A stretch of DNA of 64,000 nucleotides from Trichocoleus sp. (GTDB lineage: Bacteria; Cyanobacteriota; Cyanobacteriia; Elainellales; Elainellaceae): contig DATNQD010000059.1 of assembly GCA_036702865.1 (NCBI GenBank), positions 488,704 through 552,703 on the forward strand. Reading direction: 5' to 3'. Made by a program: the position numbers and the translations under genes. The notes below the pieces were generated by a model. The model was not told where the DNA came from. It made no database searches and saw only the letters and a list, made by a program, of their open reading frames with translations. Position 1 is the first letter of the stretch. Each line of letters opens with the position of its first letter. Below are positions 8,985 to 18,139 of this stretch, in pieces.

Positions 8985-10487
8985 CTAAGCTTTGGGCTGA
9001 GGAATGGTGATATCGATCGAGGTGACTGGCGTATTCGGCGTGAGTGTACTGAGCGGTGGATTCATCGCCTTCGCATTACCCACGACCAGCGTGACGATGT
9101 TTTCTGGCTTCAGGTAAGTTTGTGCCGCTTGCTGAACTTCTGCCGCTGTCGTTGTTTCGACTTGTTTTTGGTAGCGGAAGATAAAGTCCTGGGGATAGCC
9201 GTAATAGTCATAGCGCATGACGCGCGAGAGCGTTTGAGCCGGGGTTGCAAAACGGAAGACAAAAGTATTTAAGACAGAATCTTTGGCGCGACTGAGTTCT
9301 GCCTCTGTTACAGGGGTTGTCTGCACTTTCTTAATCTCTGCCAGCGTCGATTGAATAAACGGGACAGTCGTTTCTGTGCGGGTTTGTCCACCACCAATAT
9401 AAACTCCCGGAAAGTCAAACTGGGGTGACCAGGTTGCATAAACGCCGTAGGCTAAGCCCTGCCGCGATCGGACTTCGTTCATTAATCGTCCACCAAAGCC
9501 ACCCATCACTTCATCTAAAACCGTAAGCGGTGCATAGCCAGGATCACGAATCTCGCCGCCTAAATGGCCCATGAGGATTGTGCTTTGCGTCAGTTGGGGT
9601 TGATCGACCAGGAAGACACCACTGGTTTTTGCCTGACTCACCTGGGGCAGCGAAATTGTTTCTTTGACAGAGGTTGAGCTAGGCTGCCAATCTCCAAGTT
9701 TTGCCTCAATCAACGATCGCATTTTTGCCTGATCAAAATCGCCGACAATCCCCAGCAGCATATTGTTGGGATGAAAATATTGCTGGTAAAAGCTCACAAC
9801 ATCACTGCGGGAAATATTGCTGAGCGTGCTGTACTCCACTGTTCTTGCATAAGGGCTGTTCGCGCCATAGACCAGCTTAAAGAACTCGCGTTGGGCAATT
9901 TCATTAGGATTGTCATTGCGACGCGCGATCGAACCGCCAATCTGAGCTTTTACCAGATCAATTTTGTCTTGCGGAAAAGCAGGCTGACGCAAGACTTCGG
10001 CAAAAAGTCCAAAGACCTCTTCCAAATCTTCGGTCAGGGTGTTGAAGCTGGCACTTCCGGCAGTTGTATCAATTCCCGTTTCGATTGAAGCGGCTTGCTG
10101 TTCCAGGCGACGATTGAGAGCATCTGCTGAATGGGCTGTTGTGCCTCCACTCCGCATTACAGCGCCTGTAATTCCTGCCAGACCAACTTTGTCAGCAGGT
10201 TCAAGCCGATCGCCTGTGTAAACAATTGCCGTTCCCCCAATCAGCGGCAGCTCATGGTCTTCCAGTAAGTACACCTTTAGCCCATTGGGAAGCTCAAAGC
10301 GAGTGTAGTCTGGCAGCTTAATTTCGGGCGGAGAGGGCAGTTGTAAATCGGTGTAGTGCTGGGGAGTGACTGCCAGAGCGGGCTGACGTCCAAAGCCTAA
10401 AATGACGATGCCTAAAACGACGATCGACATTAAACCATAGCGCAGCCAGCGGCGACCAAGGTTTTTCATGTGCAGCAACCGTTGCAT
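8985..10487 (-). CDS. M16 family peptidase-like protein, zinc motif absent
   Basis: 500 residues. An N-terminal hydrophobic segment (about 17-32) followed by QPALA suggests export by a signal peptide or anchor. The body is the two-domain M16 (insulinase/pitrilysin) fold: LPNGLKVYLLEDHELPLI, GLAGITGAVMRSGGTT, and FFHPNNMLLGIVGDFD in the middle. At the place where active M16 enzymes carry HxxEH the sequence reads GITGAVMRSGG, so it cannot bind zinc in the usual way. In M16B heterodimers one subunit is catalytic and the other is not, and the upstream gene (47 bp away) has the intact motif, so this is probably its inactive partner. Start could also be the ATG six codons in. Confidence 0.88.
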   Translation of the reverse strand: MQRLLHMKNLGRRWLRYGLMSIVVLGIVILGFGRQPALAVTPQHYTDLQLPSPPEIKLPDYTRFELPNGLKVYLLEDHELPLIGGTAIVYTGDRLEPADKVGLAGITGAVMRSGGTTAHSADALNRRLEQQAASIETGIDTTAGSASFNTLTEDLEEVFGLFAEVLRQPAFPQDKIDLVKAQIGGSIARRNDNPNEIAQREFFKLVYGANSPYARTVEYSTLSNISRSDVVSFYQQYFHPNNMLLGIVGDFDQAKMRSLIEAKLGDWQPSSTSVKETISLPQVSQAKTSGVFLVDQPQLTQSTILMGHLGGEIRDPGYAPLTVLDEVMGGFGGRLMNEVRSRQGLAYGVYATWSPQFDFPGVYIGGGQTRTETTVPFIQSTLAEIKKVQTTPVTEAELSRAKDSVLNTFVFRFATPAQTLSRVMRYDYYGYPQDFIFRYQKQVETTTAAEVQQAAQTYLKPENIVTLVVGNAKAMNPPLSTLTPNTPVTSIDITIPQPKA

Positions 10488-10534
10488 AAAGATTCCTGTT
10501 ATGGGTGGAATAAGGGGTTAGAGGTCAGGGAGGC

Positions 10535-12130
10535 TTACTCCTGCGACAGCAGCTTGCCAATCGTCTGCTTTTCAGGGCGGAAGGTTGCTTGAGCAACTCG
10601 TTGGACATCAGCCACGGTGACAGCGTCGATCGCTTTTAAGAGCATAAACAGGTTTTGCCAACTGCCAGTCTTGGCTTCGTATTCTGCGAGAAGGTTTGAC
10701 ATGCCTTCGTTGGATGCCAATATTTGCAGAAGCCCAGCCCGTGCCTGCGTCTTGACGCGATCGAGTTCTGCCGCAGAGACGGGTTCGGTTTTGAGTCGAT
10801 TAATTTCGGCATCCATCGCCACTGCCAGTTCTTCGACCGTATGACCAGGAGCCGTCAGCGCATAGATCAGCAGCAAGTTGGAGTATCGATCGCCTGGAAA
10901 GCCGTTCGCAACGCTATAGTCTAATGCCAGCTGTTTCTCTTCCACCAATGATTGATAGAACCGGGAAGTGCGTCCGTCGCCTAAGATGCTATCAATCACC
11001 TGATACACTGCCTCATCGGGGTCGGTAATTGCCGGACGTTGATAGCCTTCCAAGTACCAGGGTTGAGCTGGCAAGCGCAATGTTACTTCACGCGGTTGAA
11101 TTTGCTGAGGCAGAACTGCCTGGACATCAGGCGCACTCGATCGTCCCTTGTAGCGTCCAAAGTAAGCTTGTGCCAGTTGTTTGACTTGAGCTGCATCAAC
11201 ATCGCCGACAACGGTAGCAATGATGTGATCAGGCGTATAGTAAGTGTCGAAAAAGGCTTCAATATCTTTGCGCGTCAGACCACGAATATCAGCTTCTGAG
11301 CCAATCACCGGACGACCATAGGGATGCCCTGGTAAAGCCGTCTCCAGGAACTGCTCGATCATTTTGCCGATCGGGGAGTTGTCGGTTCGCATCCGACGCT
11401 CTTCTAAGATGACATCCTTCTCTTCGTAAAACTCGCGGAAAACGGGTTCCAAAAAGCGTTCCGACTCCAAAGACATCCACAGTTCGAGCTTGTTGGCGGG
11501 AAAGCTGTAGAAATACATGGTGGCATCAGCAGAAGTCGCTGCATTTAAGCCAACGCCACCTTCCTGCTGCACAAGCTGTCCAAATTCGTTTTGTTTGACA
11601 TAGCTGGCTGCTTGCTGCTTGACCTGCTCAAACTCCTGTTCCAGCTTGGTTGCATTATTCGTTTGTTTGGCAGCTTTGGCAGCCTGGATTTGTTCAGACA
11701 GCGTATCAAGGCGATCGAGCAAAGGTCGTTCTGCTTGATAGTTAGTCGTACCGATCTGAGTTGTGCCCTTAAACGCCAAATGCTCTAAGAAGTGCGCGGC
11801 TCCAGTTTTGCCAGGCTGCTCGTAGGCAGAGCCGATGTTCACATAGGTCATGAAAGAGACGATCGGTGCTTGATGTCGCTCCATGACAATGAACTTCATG
11901 CCATTATCAAGCGTAAATTCCGTGATTTGATCTTTGACTCGATCGATATAGGGCTGAATGTTAGAGGATGCTGTTCCCGCAGTTGAACGGGCAAGGGCAT
12001 GGGATTGAGGAACCGTCCAAATCAGGAGAATTGCCAGAAAAGCTGCAAGAACTTTGTGCCAGGAATGCGATCGATGTAGGGGTGCATTCGCTCTAGCATT
12101 ACAGCAAGGGGTAAACCAACCAAGAGGCAT
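10535..12130 (-). CDS. M16 family zinc metallopeptidase, catalytic subunit
   Basis: 531 residues with an N-terminal membrane segment (about 27-46) and cleavage-like HALA, so periplasmic or membrane-tethered. The zinc motif HxxEH is present as HFLEH (His113, Glu116, His117), and the distal glutamate lies in EKDVILEERRMR. A Gln/Lys-rich insertion (about 130-180) follows the first motif. The C-terminal half has the second M16 domain (YYTPDHIIATVVGDVD). It forms a likely operon with the motif-less paralogue downstream and both probably make a heterodimer that degrades peptides in the envelope. Substrate unknown. Confidence 0.92.
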   Translation of the reverse strand: MPLGWFTPCCNARANAPLHRSHSWHKVLAAFLAILLIWTVPQSHALARSTAGTASSNIQPYIDRVKDQITEFTLDNGMKFIVMERHQAPIVSFMTYVNIGSAYEQPGKTGAAHFLEHLAFKGTTQIGTTNYQAERPLLDRLDTLSEQIQAAKAAKQTNNATKLEQEFEQVKQQAASYVKQNEFGQLVQQEGGVGLNAATSADATMYFYSFPANKLELWMSLESERFLEPVFREFYEEKDVILEERRMRTDNSPIGKMIEQFLETALPGHPYGRPVIGSEADIRGLTRKDIEAFFDTYYTPDHIIATVVGDVDAAQVKQLAQAYFGRYKGRSSAPDVQAVLPQQIQPREVTLRLPAQPWYLEGYQRPAITDPDEAVYQVIDSILGDGRTSRFYQSLVEEKQLALDYSVANGFPGDRYSNLLLIYALTAPGHTVEELAVAMDAEINRLKTEPVSAAELDRVKTQARAGLLQILASNEGMSNLLAEYEAKTGSWQNLFMLLKAIDAVTVADVQRVAQATFRPEKQTIGKLLSQE

Positions 12131-12218
12131 GAGATCGTATCCAAGAAACGCTCATACAACAGCATAAGAATTTTTTGCTGATTTGCCCTGCCTCAGATCG
12201 ATCGTCCCGTAAATTTCG

Positions 12219-12515
12219 CTAGCTATCTCGAAAGTTTTGCTCTCGGTAGAAGGTGTAGGTGTCGAACAATACCCCAACTAAACTACAGACCATGCCGATC
12301 ACAAAAACACCCCGGAAGACGCTGCCATTGCCAAAGATGGATAAAAAATAAGAAACTTGGGTGATGCTTGTCTGTCCAATGATTTCGCCACGAGGCACAT
12401 AGCTGATGAGGGTCAGGCTGGCTGCAATTGCCCCAATCAACAGAACAGGAGCCAGAAAGCTAAAAATTGCGGTGAGCGTCAGAGAACGGAGGAGGTGAGG
12501 TAGGCTGCTCATCAT
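12219..12515 (-). CDS. small membrane protein, conserved in appearance, function unknown
   Basis: About 98 residues with three hydrophobic segments (roughly 10-34, 45-60 and 65-85) and a polar C-terminus TYTFYREQNFRDS. The frame is open further upstream (to 12581), but the double ATG at 12510-12515 is preceded by AGGAG at about 12 nt on the minus strand, and the protein begins there with a plausible MMSSLPHLLRS. I do not recognise the family with certainty. It lies between the M16 pair and the divergently read MlaE permease gene. Confidence 0.65.
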   Translation of the reverse strand: MMSSLPHLLRSLTLTAIFSFLAPVLLIGAIAASLTLISYVPRGEIIGQTSITQVSYFLSIFGNGSVFRGVFVIGMVCSLVGVLFDTYTFYREQNFRDS

Positions 12516-12581
12516 TAAGGGAATCACTCCTGTAGCAAAGAACACCAAATTACGCGACAGGCAAGAACTTTGAAAAGACAC

Positions 12582-12696
12582 TAAGTTCTAAGATAGTGGG
12601 CGATCGGGGTAGTTCCAACCTGATGTCAGAAATCTTAAATAGTAGTTAAGAAACTCTTTCAAACCTGACATTGCCTGACATCGATCAAAATCCGCT
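12582..12696. promoter_or_regulatory. upstream region of the MlaE permease gene with repeated CCTGACAT
   Basis: Just before the permease start the sequence has CCTGACAT twice at a 10-bp period (about 12665-12682), plus CCTGATGTC near 12620. Repeats one helical turn apart are typical of regulator contacts, but the regulator is unknown and this may be chance. Confidence 0.25.
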
Positions 12697-13572
12697 ATGG
12701 TTGGAATGATATTTCTTTACCGCCAGTGGTTTGAGTGCTACGGTAACTTCACGCTGTTCCCAGGAATTCTCCCTTTGACTCAGACTGGACAAACTTCTAA
12801 CTTAAGACGCTGGGCGAAACGCCTGCTGGCAGCCCTCTTGTTAGGCGGTCAAGTCCTTGTGCATCTTCTCAAAGGAAAAATTCATCGCCGCAACACGCTC
12901 GATCAAATGGTGGCGGTGGGTCCGGCTTCCGTCCTCATTGCCTTGATCACAGCAGCTTTTGTCGGCATGGTATTCACGATCCAAGTCTCCCGCGAGTTTA
13001 TTAACTTTGGGGCAACTTCAGCGATCGGGGGAGTATTGGCAATTTCGCTTGCCAGAGAACTAGCTCCAGTCCTGACGGCTGTAATTTTGGCAGGTCGGGT
13101 GGGTTCTGCCTTTGCCGCAGAGATTGGCACGATGCAGGTCACCGAACAGATTGATGCCCTCTACATGCTCAAAACTGACCCGATCGATTATCTGGTCATT
13201 CCCAGAGTTATTGCCTGCTTCTTGATGCTGCCCATCCTGACGATCCTCTCGTTTGTTACAGGCATGATTGGCGGACTGATCATTGCCAACCTGATGTATG
13301 GCATCTCCAATTCAATCTTTCTCAATTCTGTTCATGATCTGCTCTCCACCTGGGATCTAATCACCAGCATGATCAAAGGCTCCGTTTTCGGTGTGCTGAT
13401 TGCGGTGATTGGTTCGAGCTGGGGTTTGACGACGACAGGTGGGGCAAAAGGTGTTGGGCAATCAACCACCACAGCAGTTGTCACAGCACTTCTGGCAATT
13501 TTCATCACGAATTTCTTTCTCTCCTGGCTGATGTTCCAGGGACCAGACAGTGCAATTTTGAATCAGCTATAG
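12697..13572 (+). CDS. MlaE/TGD1-type lipid ABC transporter permease
   Basis: 291 residues with the MlaE (DUF140) permease pattern: an amphipathic N-terminal helix, GPASVLIALITAAFVGMVF, the conserved LARELAPVLTAVILAGRVGS and AEIGTMQVTEQIDALYML, then further membrane segments to residue 285. In plastids TGD1 and in Gram-negatives MlaE move phospholipids between membranes with an MCE protein and an ATPase, neither of which is in this window. Start may be the second ATG (12706). The gene is followed in the same direction by DUF3119 and DUF3086 genes, an order I recall as conserved in cyanobacteria, which suggests a shared envelope-lipid task. Confidence 0.93.
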   Translation: MVGMIFLYRQWFECYGNFTLFPGILPLTQTGQTSNLRRWAKRLLAALLLGGQVLVHLLKGKIHRRNTLDQMVAVGPASVLIALITAAFVGMVFTIQVSREFINFGATSAIGGVLAISLARELAPVLTAVILAGRVGSAFAAEIGTMQVTEQIDALYMLKTDPIDYLVIPRVIACFLMLPILTILSFVTGMIGGLIIANLMYGISNSIFLNSVHDLLSTWDLITSMIKGSVFGVLIAVIGSSWGLTTTGGAKGVGQSTTTAVVTALLAIFITNFFLSWLMFQGPDSAILNQL

Positions 13573-13634
13573 GCGCTCTAATCGGTTCCTGCGTTGCCGA
13601 TTCTGGATGCAATCTGAGAGCACCGTCGCCGCTG

Positions 13635-13666
13635 TCCTTCCTCCTCTAGATCCTTCCTCCTCTAGA
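13635..13666. repeat. perfect 16-bp tandem duplication
   Basis: TCCTTCCTCCTCTAGA at 13635-13650 is repeated immediately at 13651-13666, between the permease gene and the DUF3119 gene. Confidence 0.95.
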
Positions 13667-13722
13667 ATAGAGAAACCCGAGATCTCAATTTTTATTAAGC
13701 GTTTGAGGGACAGAAAACTCTG

Positions 13723-14124
13723 ATGACGACAACGCCCACAGCCCCCAGCACACCCGCAATCACAGAAACAGTGCAGCTTGCACCCAGCTATGCCATCCCG
13801 ATCGCTCTAGTTTTGCTTGCCATTCCCCTCTTGCTTGTCAATGTCTGGGTCAGCGGCACGATCGCCCTATTCGGCTTGTTTCTGCTGTTTCAGGCAGCAA
13901 CCTTACGGCTACGGTTCACACCGACTGCCCTGGAGGTTTACCGGGGAGAACAACAAATTCGGCAATTTCCCTACCAGCAATGGCAAAATTGGCGAATCTT
14001 CTGGTTCAATGTGCCCATTTTGATGTATTTCAAAGAAGTGAAAAGCATTCATTTCCTGCCTGTCCTGTTTGATGCCAAACTGCTGCGGATCTGCTTAGAG
14101 CAACGATGTCCTCGCATAGACTAA
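13723..14124 (+). CDS. DUF3119 family membrane protein
   Basis: 133 residues. A Thr/Pro-rich head is followed by two adjacent membrane helices (about 25-42 and 45-62) and a cytosolic beta-rich tail: LRLRFTPTALEVYRG, FPYQQWQNWRIFWFNVPILM, FKEVKSIHFLPVLFDAKLLR. This matches the DUF3119 family found in cyanobacteria and plant plastids. The tail looks like a PH-like module. GAGGGA lies about 14 nt before the ATG. Its position 150 bp after the MlaE permease and 55 bp before DUF3086 suggests co-transcription; function unknown. Confidence 0.87.
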   Translation: MTTTPTAPSTPAITETVQLAPSYAIPIALVLLAIPLLLVNVWVSGTIALFGLFLLFQAATLRLRFTPTALEVYRGEQQIRQFPYQQWQNWRIFWFNVPILMYFKEVKSIHFLPVLFDAKLLRICLEQRCPRID

Positions 14125-14179
14125 GCCCCAACTGAACCTCTTTTCAGACCCTCAACCCTAACTTCATCAACTGCTTGCC

Positions 14180-15301
14180 ATGAACTCTGACCCGTCTTTC
14201 ACCTCAGATCCCAAACCAGAGCCCTTGAATCTGCCTAACAGCACTGGGGAAAGTACCCCCCTCAGCTCCACGCCCATTGCTCGTACCAGTAGCGGGCTTT
14301 CTGGCAACCCCGGCTCCTTGAGAGAAGAAGCGATCGATCTAGAGCGGCGAATCGTCGAACTACGGCAAGAGGAAAAGGCACTGCGGCAGGAAATCTCCTC
14401 GCTGCAAGCTTCCTACAACACGATGCTGCAACGACAAATCACTGAAGCACAAACAGCGATCGGGCGATTGGTGAAAGAAAGTTTGGGTGATTTAGAGCAG
14501 CGCAAGCAAACGCTCCAACTCTCTGTTGAGCAGCTCGAACGCCGCCAGGAGCGCATCCGCAACGAAATGCGAACCACCTTTGCAGGCGCATCTCAAGAAC
14601 TGGCAATTCGAGTCCAGGGGTTTAAAGATTATCTGGTTGGCAGTTTGCAAGATCTCGCTGCCGCTGCTGAACAGCTTCAGTTGGCTCCCCCGGTCGAAGA
14701 GCTCAAACGTCCTCCTGTCTCTCAGAAAGCTGCTCCTGAGCCGGAAGCGCCGACCCCCAAATTTGCTGAACAGCGGTTTCAAAATGACGTGAAGCAGATT
14801 CGCAAACTGGTGGATCAATACCGCACCGTGCCCGATTACTATGGTCCTCCCTGGCAACTGCGCCGCACTTTTGAACCGATACATGCAGAACGAGTTTCTA
14901 ACTGGTTTTTTACTCAAGGCGGACGAGGTTCAATTCGATCGATGGGATCGCGCCTGCAAAATATCTTGATTGCTTCCGCCGTGATTTCTGTGCTAAACGA
15001 GCTGCATGGCGAACGACTGCGTCCTTTAATTTTGGGCAACTCTCCTGAGCGTTTGGGCGAATGGCGACGCGGCTTGCAGGATTGCCTCGGCATTTCTCGC
15101 GCCGATTTTGGTACTGAAGAAGGCATCGTTTTGTTTGAGGCTCCTGAACCATTGGTGCAGCGCGCTGATCGCCTCGTGAAGCAAAAGCAACTGCCGCTGA
15201 TCATTGTGGATGAGTCGGAAGAAATGATTAGCCTATCGCTGCTGCAATTTCCGCTCTGGTTAGCGTTCGCCCCTGATCCGCTCAATCCGGTGGTGTATTA
15301 G
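14180..15301 (+). CDS. DUF3086 domain protein with N-terminal coiled coil
   Basis: 373 residues. A disordered Ser/Thr/Pro head (1-45) is followed by a long coiled coil (about 50-165: heptads such as LERRIVELRQEEKALRQEIS) and a Pro-rich linker. The C-terminal domain (about 195-373) is the cyanobacterial DUF3086: VDQYRTVPDYYGPPWQLRRT, WFFTQGGRGSIRSMGSRLQN and FPLWLAFAPDPLNPVVY. No catalytic motif is obvious. It is the third gene in the permease-DUF3119-DUF3086 run and may be a cytosolic scaffold for the same system (inference). Confidence 0.88.
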   Translation: MNSDPSFTSDPKPEPLNLPNSTGESTPLSSTPIARTSSGLSGNPGSLREEAIDLERRIVELRQEEKALRQEISSLQASYNTMLQRQITEAQTAIGRLVKESLGDLEQRKQTLQLSVEQLERRQERIRNEMRTTFAGASQELAIRVQGFKDYLVGSLQDLAAAAEQLQLAPPVEELKRPPVSQKAAPEPEAPTPKFAEQRFQNDVKQIRKLVDQYRTVPDYYGPPWQLRRTFEPIHAERVSNWFFTQGGRGSIRSMGSRLQNILIASAVISVLNELHGERLRPLILGNSPERLGEWRRGLQDCLGISRADFGTEEGIVLFEAPEPLVQRADRLVKQKQLPLIIVDESEEMISLSLLQFPLWLAFAPDPLNPVVY

Positions 15302-15460
15302 CAGGTTTTTTAGCAGAAAAGAGACTCATCAGTTGGGGCAAGTGGAGCGAAACGGAGTCATCTCGATCGCGTCATTGCCAAGCCTGCCCTTCCAGGTCTT
15401 TTGACTGCTTGAAGTCTTGGACGGTTTGCTGCCATTCATTCATCTCTCCTCCTTTGCCCT

Positions 15461-16345
15461 ATGTCATCTGTCATCTCTGCCGCTGCTTGGTGTGGACGGT
15501 TGGAACTGGAATATGCCGATCGCCAGGGAAAAACGATTCCGAGTCGAGTATTTGGGCAAGCTCCGCTCAAAGTGCAGCGACCCTTTTATCCAGAAGATGA
15601 GTCGGTTTGTCATAGCGTGATTCTGCATACGGCTGGGGGAATTGTGGGGGGCGATTGGCTGGATCTCAAGGTTGATTTGCAGCCGCATACGCAGGCAGTG
15701 ATTACATCAGCAGCGGCGGCAAAGATTTATCGCAGCAATGGGCAGGAGGCGCAACAGATGACCCATCTCCGGGTGGGCAAGTCTGCCTGTTTGGAATGGC
15801 TGCCTCAGGAAACGATCGTCTTTAATGGCGCGAACTATCAACAGCGACTCCGGGTTGATCTGGCTGCTGATGCCATCTGGTTTGGTTGGGATATGACCAG
15901 GCTTGGACGCAGTGCCCGAGGTGAACAATTTGCTTCTGGAACATGGCGTTCACAGACCGAAGTTTGGCAGGACGATCAACTCATTTGGGTTGATCCACAA
16001 AGAATTCAGGGCGGCAGTACGATGATGTCGAGCTTACATGGCTTAGCTGGATATCCAGTCATTGCCAGTTGTGCGTTTGTGGGGCGGGCGGTATCAAAAG
16101 ACCTTGTGGCAACAGTGCGATCGGTTTGGGAAGAAGACGAGGGGAAGGCGAGCCAGCGGGATGGAGTAACGGCAGATGAAATGAGGGCTGAGGTAGGGGT
16201 AACGCGGCTCATGTCAGGATTGCTTTGTCGCTACCGGGGGAATTCAACGATAGAAGCGCGGCAGTGGTTTGTGCGAGTGTGGGAGATTATGCGGCAATTC
16301 TATCTGGGTCGATCGGTTTCTGTGCCGAGGGTGTGGCAGGTGTAG
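15461..16345 (+). CDS. ureD: urease accessory protein UreD
   Basis: 294 residues. The UreD/UreH family is recognised from ILHTAGGIVGGDWLDLKVDL, AAAAKIYRSNGQEAQQ, WLPQETIVFNGANYQQ and WFGWDMTRLGRSARGE. UreD scaffolds the urease apoenzyme with UreF and UreG for nickel insertion. In many cyanobacteria ureD precedes ureABC; here the next gene is a convergent kinase and no urease structural gene is in the window, so the remaining ure genes must lie elsewhere if the system works. The length is in the family's usual range and no break is seen. Confidence 0.92.
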   Translation: MSSVISAAAWCGRLELEYADRQGKTIPSRVFGQAPLKVQRPFYPEDESVCHSVILHTAGGIVGGDWLDLKVDLQPHTQAVITSAAAAKIYRSNGQEAQQMTHLRVGKSACLEWLPQETIVFNGANYQQRLRVDLAADAIWFGWDMTRLGRSARGEQFASGTWRSQTEVWQDDQLIWVDPQRIQGGSTMMSSLHGLAGYPVIASCAFVGRAVSKDLVATVRSVWEEDEGKASQRDGVTADEMRAEVGVTRLMSGLLCRYRGNSTIEARQWFVRVWEIMRQFYLGRSVSVPRVWQV

Positions 16346-16361
16346 CAGCAGTTAAGCAGCA

Positions 16362-17501
16362 TTAGGCATCAAGGGGCAGCGTAACCGTGAAGGTTGTCCC
16401 CAATTTTGGCTCACTGACAACGGTAATTTGACCGCCATGCAAATGAACGCACTTTTTGACGATCGCCAACCCTAAACCACTGCCAGAGATTTTGCCGACA
16501 TTACTACAGCGGTGAAAGGCTTCAAATAAATAGGGAAGATCTTGGGGCGGAATCCCAATGCCCTCGTCGTGAACCTGAAAGGTAACCGTTGCATCGTCAC
16601 GGGCTAATCCCAGTCGCACTTCCTTGCCTAAAGGCGAGTATTTGATGGCATTTGACAGAAGATTGCTCAAAATATGTCTGAGGAGATCAGGATCAGCAAC
16701 AACATCAAAACAGTCCCCTTGATCAGCAACGAGGAGTCTGTGATGACAGCCGATCGTTTGCTGCATCGTGTCTACCAGTTCAGTACAAAATTCTCTGAGG
16801 TTGAGTGAGGTTGGGTGAAATTGTAATCCGCCTGCTTCAGCACTGCCCAGTAATAAAATTTCATCAATCAAATTCGTCATCTGATCGATCGCCATCCGAA
16901 TCCGCGAAAAGTATTTATCCCTCTGCTCACCAGAAAGGTTTGGGTCGAAGCGAAATAGCAGTTCAGCAGAGGTACGAATGATGGTTAAGGGAGTCCGAAA
17001 TTGATGAGAAGCGATCGATAAAAAGCTTGATTTTAATTGGCTAATGGCTTGCTCTTGCTCTAAGGCAGCCGCAACGCGACGTTCACTCGCCTTGAGTTGA
17101 TTCAAGATCTCACCTCGTTCCACTGCATATCGGATGGAGCGCACCAATAGATGAATTGTGATTTGATCTTTGACTAAGTAATCTTGAGCACCAATGGCTA
17201 ATGTCTGAAGGGCAAGCTCCTCATCATCCCTCATCGTCAACACAACAACTGGGATTTCGGGAGCTGCTGTCTTGAACTCTACAATTGTTTCTAATCCATC
17301 CGAATCGGGCAAATGAAGATCCAGCAAGACTGCATCAAACCGATGGGCGTGACATGCTTCGATTGCGTCCGTTAACCGCTCTACATGTGCTAATTCCCAG
17401 TTTGCCCTACCCGATCGCAGAAAGATTTGGTGCATCAGGTTTGCGTCTGTTGGGCTGTCTTCAACGAGCAAAATATGAATCGATCGGTCTATTGTGATCA
17501 T
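16362..17501 (-). CDS. response regulator-histidine kinase (REC-HisKA-HATPase)
   Basis: 379 residues. An N-terminal receiver domain (8-125) has the acidic pair VEDS, phosphoacceptor Asp61 (LLDLHLPDSDG) and Lys111. After a coiled linker, HisKA carries His166 in SHQFRTPL, and the HATPase domain has the N box NLLSNAIKYS, DEGIGIPPQD and GSGLGLAIVKKC. The receiver-first order marks a kinase that is itself controlled by phosphorelay. It is soluble. It lies 194 bp downstream of the Rcp1-like regulator gene in the same direction and probably acts in one relay with the CHASE3 kinase upstream. Confidence 0.93.
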   Translation of the reverse strand: MITIDRSIHILLVEDSPTDANLMHQIFLRSGRANWELAHVERLTDAIEACHAHRFDAVLLDLHLPDSDGLETIVEFKTAAPEIPVVVLTMRDDEELALQTLAIGAQDYLVKDQITIHLLVRSIRYAVERGEILNQLKASERRVAAALEQEQAISQLKSSFLSIASHQFRTPLTIIRTSAELLFRFDPNLSGEQRDKYFSRIRMAIDQMTNLIDEILLLGSAEAGGLQFHPTSLNLREFCTELVDTMQQTIGCHHRLLVADQGDCFDVVADPDLLRHILSNLLSNAIKYSPLGKEVRLGLARDDATVTFQVHDEGIGIPPQDLPYLFEAFHRCSNVGKISGSGLGLAIVKKCVHLHGGQITVVSEPKLGTTFTVTLPLDA

Positions 17502-17695
17502 CAGATACAGCAGAACTGGTTGTGATGAAGTCGATGAAGATCTGAAGTATAGATTTTTATCAATGGCTTAAATTGAGCTGCTTGAAGGAATGCCAAATTT
17601 AATTGACTTAAGCTCTCAATATTCCTCAAATTTCGGACGGAAGAATTTGTCTCAGGCAACACACAAACCTAGTCACTACTCTACTGCTTTTCAAT

Positions 17696-18139
17696 CTACT
17701 CTGAAGGGAGCTTTACAGCTTTCATCCAAAAATCGTTAATTAACTGGATGACCTGAATAAATTGTTGAATGTCGATCGGCTTGGTGATGTAGCAATTTGC
17801 GCTGAGATTATAGGAGCGTAGAATATCTTCCTCACTGGCAGAGGTGGTGAGAACAATCACAGGAATTCGTTTGAGAACAGCATCAGCTTTAATCTCGGCT
17901 AACACTTCTCGACCATCTAAACCAGGCAGATTTAAATCTAACAAAATTAGATCAGGACGGGCTGCATCCTGGTAGTTTCCCTGTTGTTTGAGATAGTCGA
18001 TCGCCGTTTCCCCATCCTCAACCCAATGCAAATGATTCGCAATTTCCGCCCGTCGAAACTCCCGAATGGTTAAGTTGGCATCACTGGGTGAATCTTCAAT
18101 GAGAAGAATTTCAATCGGTTGGGAGAGTGAACTGTTCAT
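17696..18139 (-). CDS. Rcp1-like single-domain response regulator
   Basis: 147 residues consisting of one receiver domain: acidic pair IEDS (15-18), phosphoacceptor Asp68 in LLDLNLPGLDG, Thr in VLTTSASE and Lys in ITKPID. It has the insertion-containing form of Rcp1, the partner of phytochrome-like kinases. The frame is open upstream to 18217, but the ATG at 18139 puts the protein in register with the family. Its start overlaps the last 29 bp of the upstream kinase gene, which indicates translational coupling and a kinase-regulator pair. Confidence 0.93.
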   Translation of the reverse strand: MNSSLSQPIEILLIEDSPSDANLTIREFRRAEIANHLHWVEDGETAIDYLKQQGNYQDAARPDLILLDLNLPGLDGREVLAEIKADAVLKRIPVIVLTTSASEEDILRSYNLSANCYITKPIDIQQFIQVIQLINDFWMKAVKLPSE

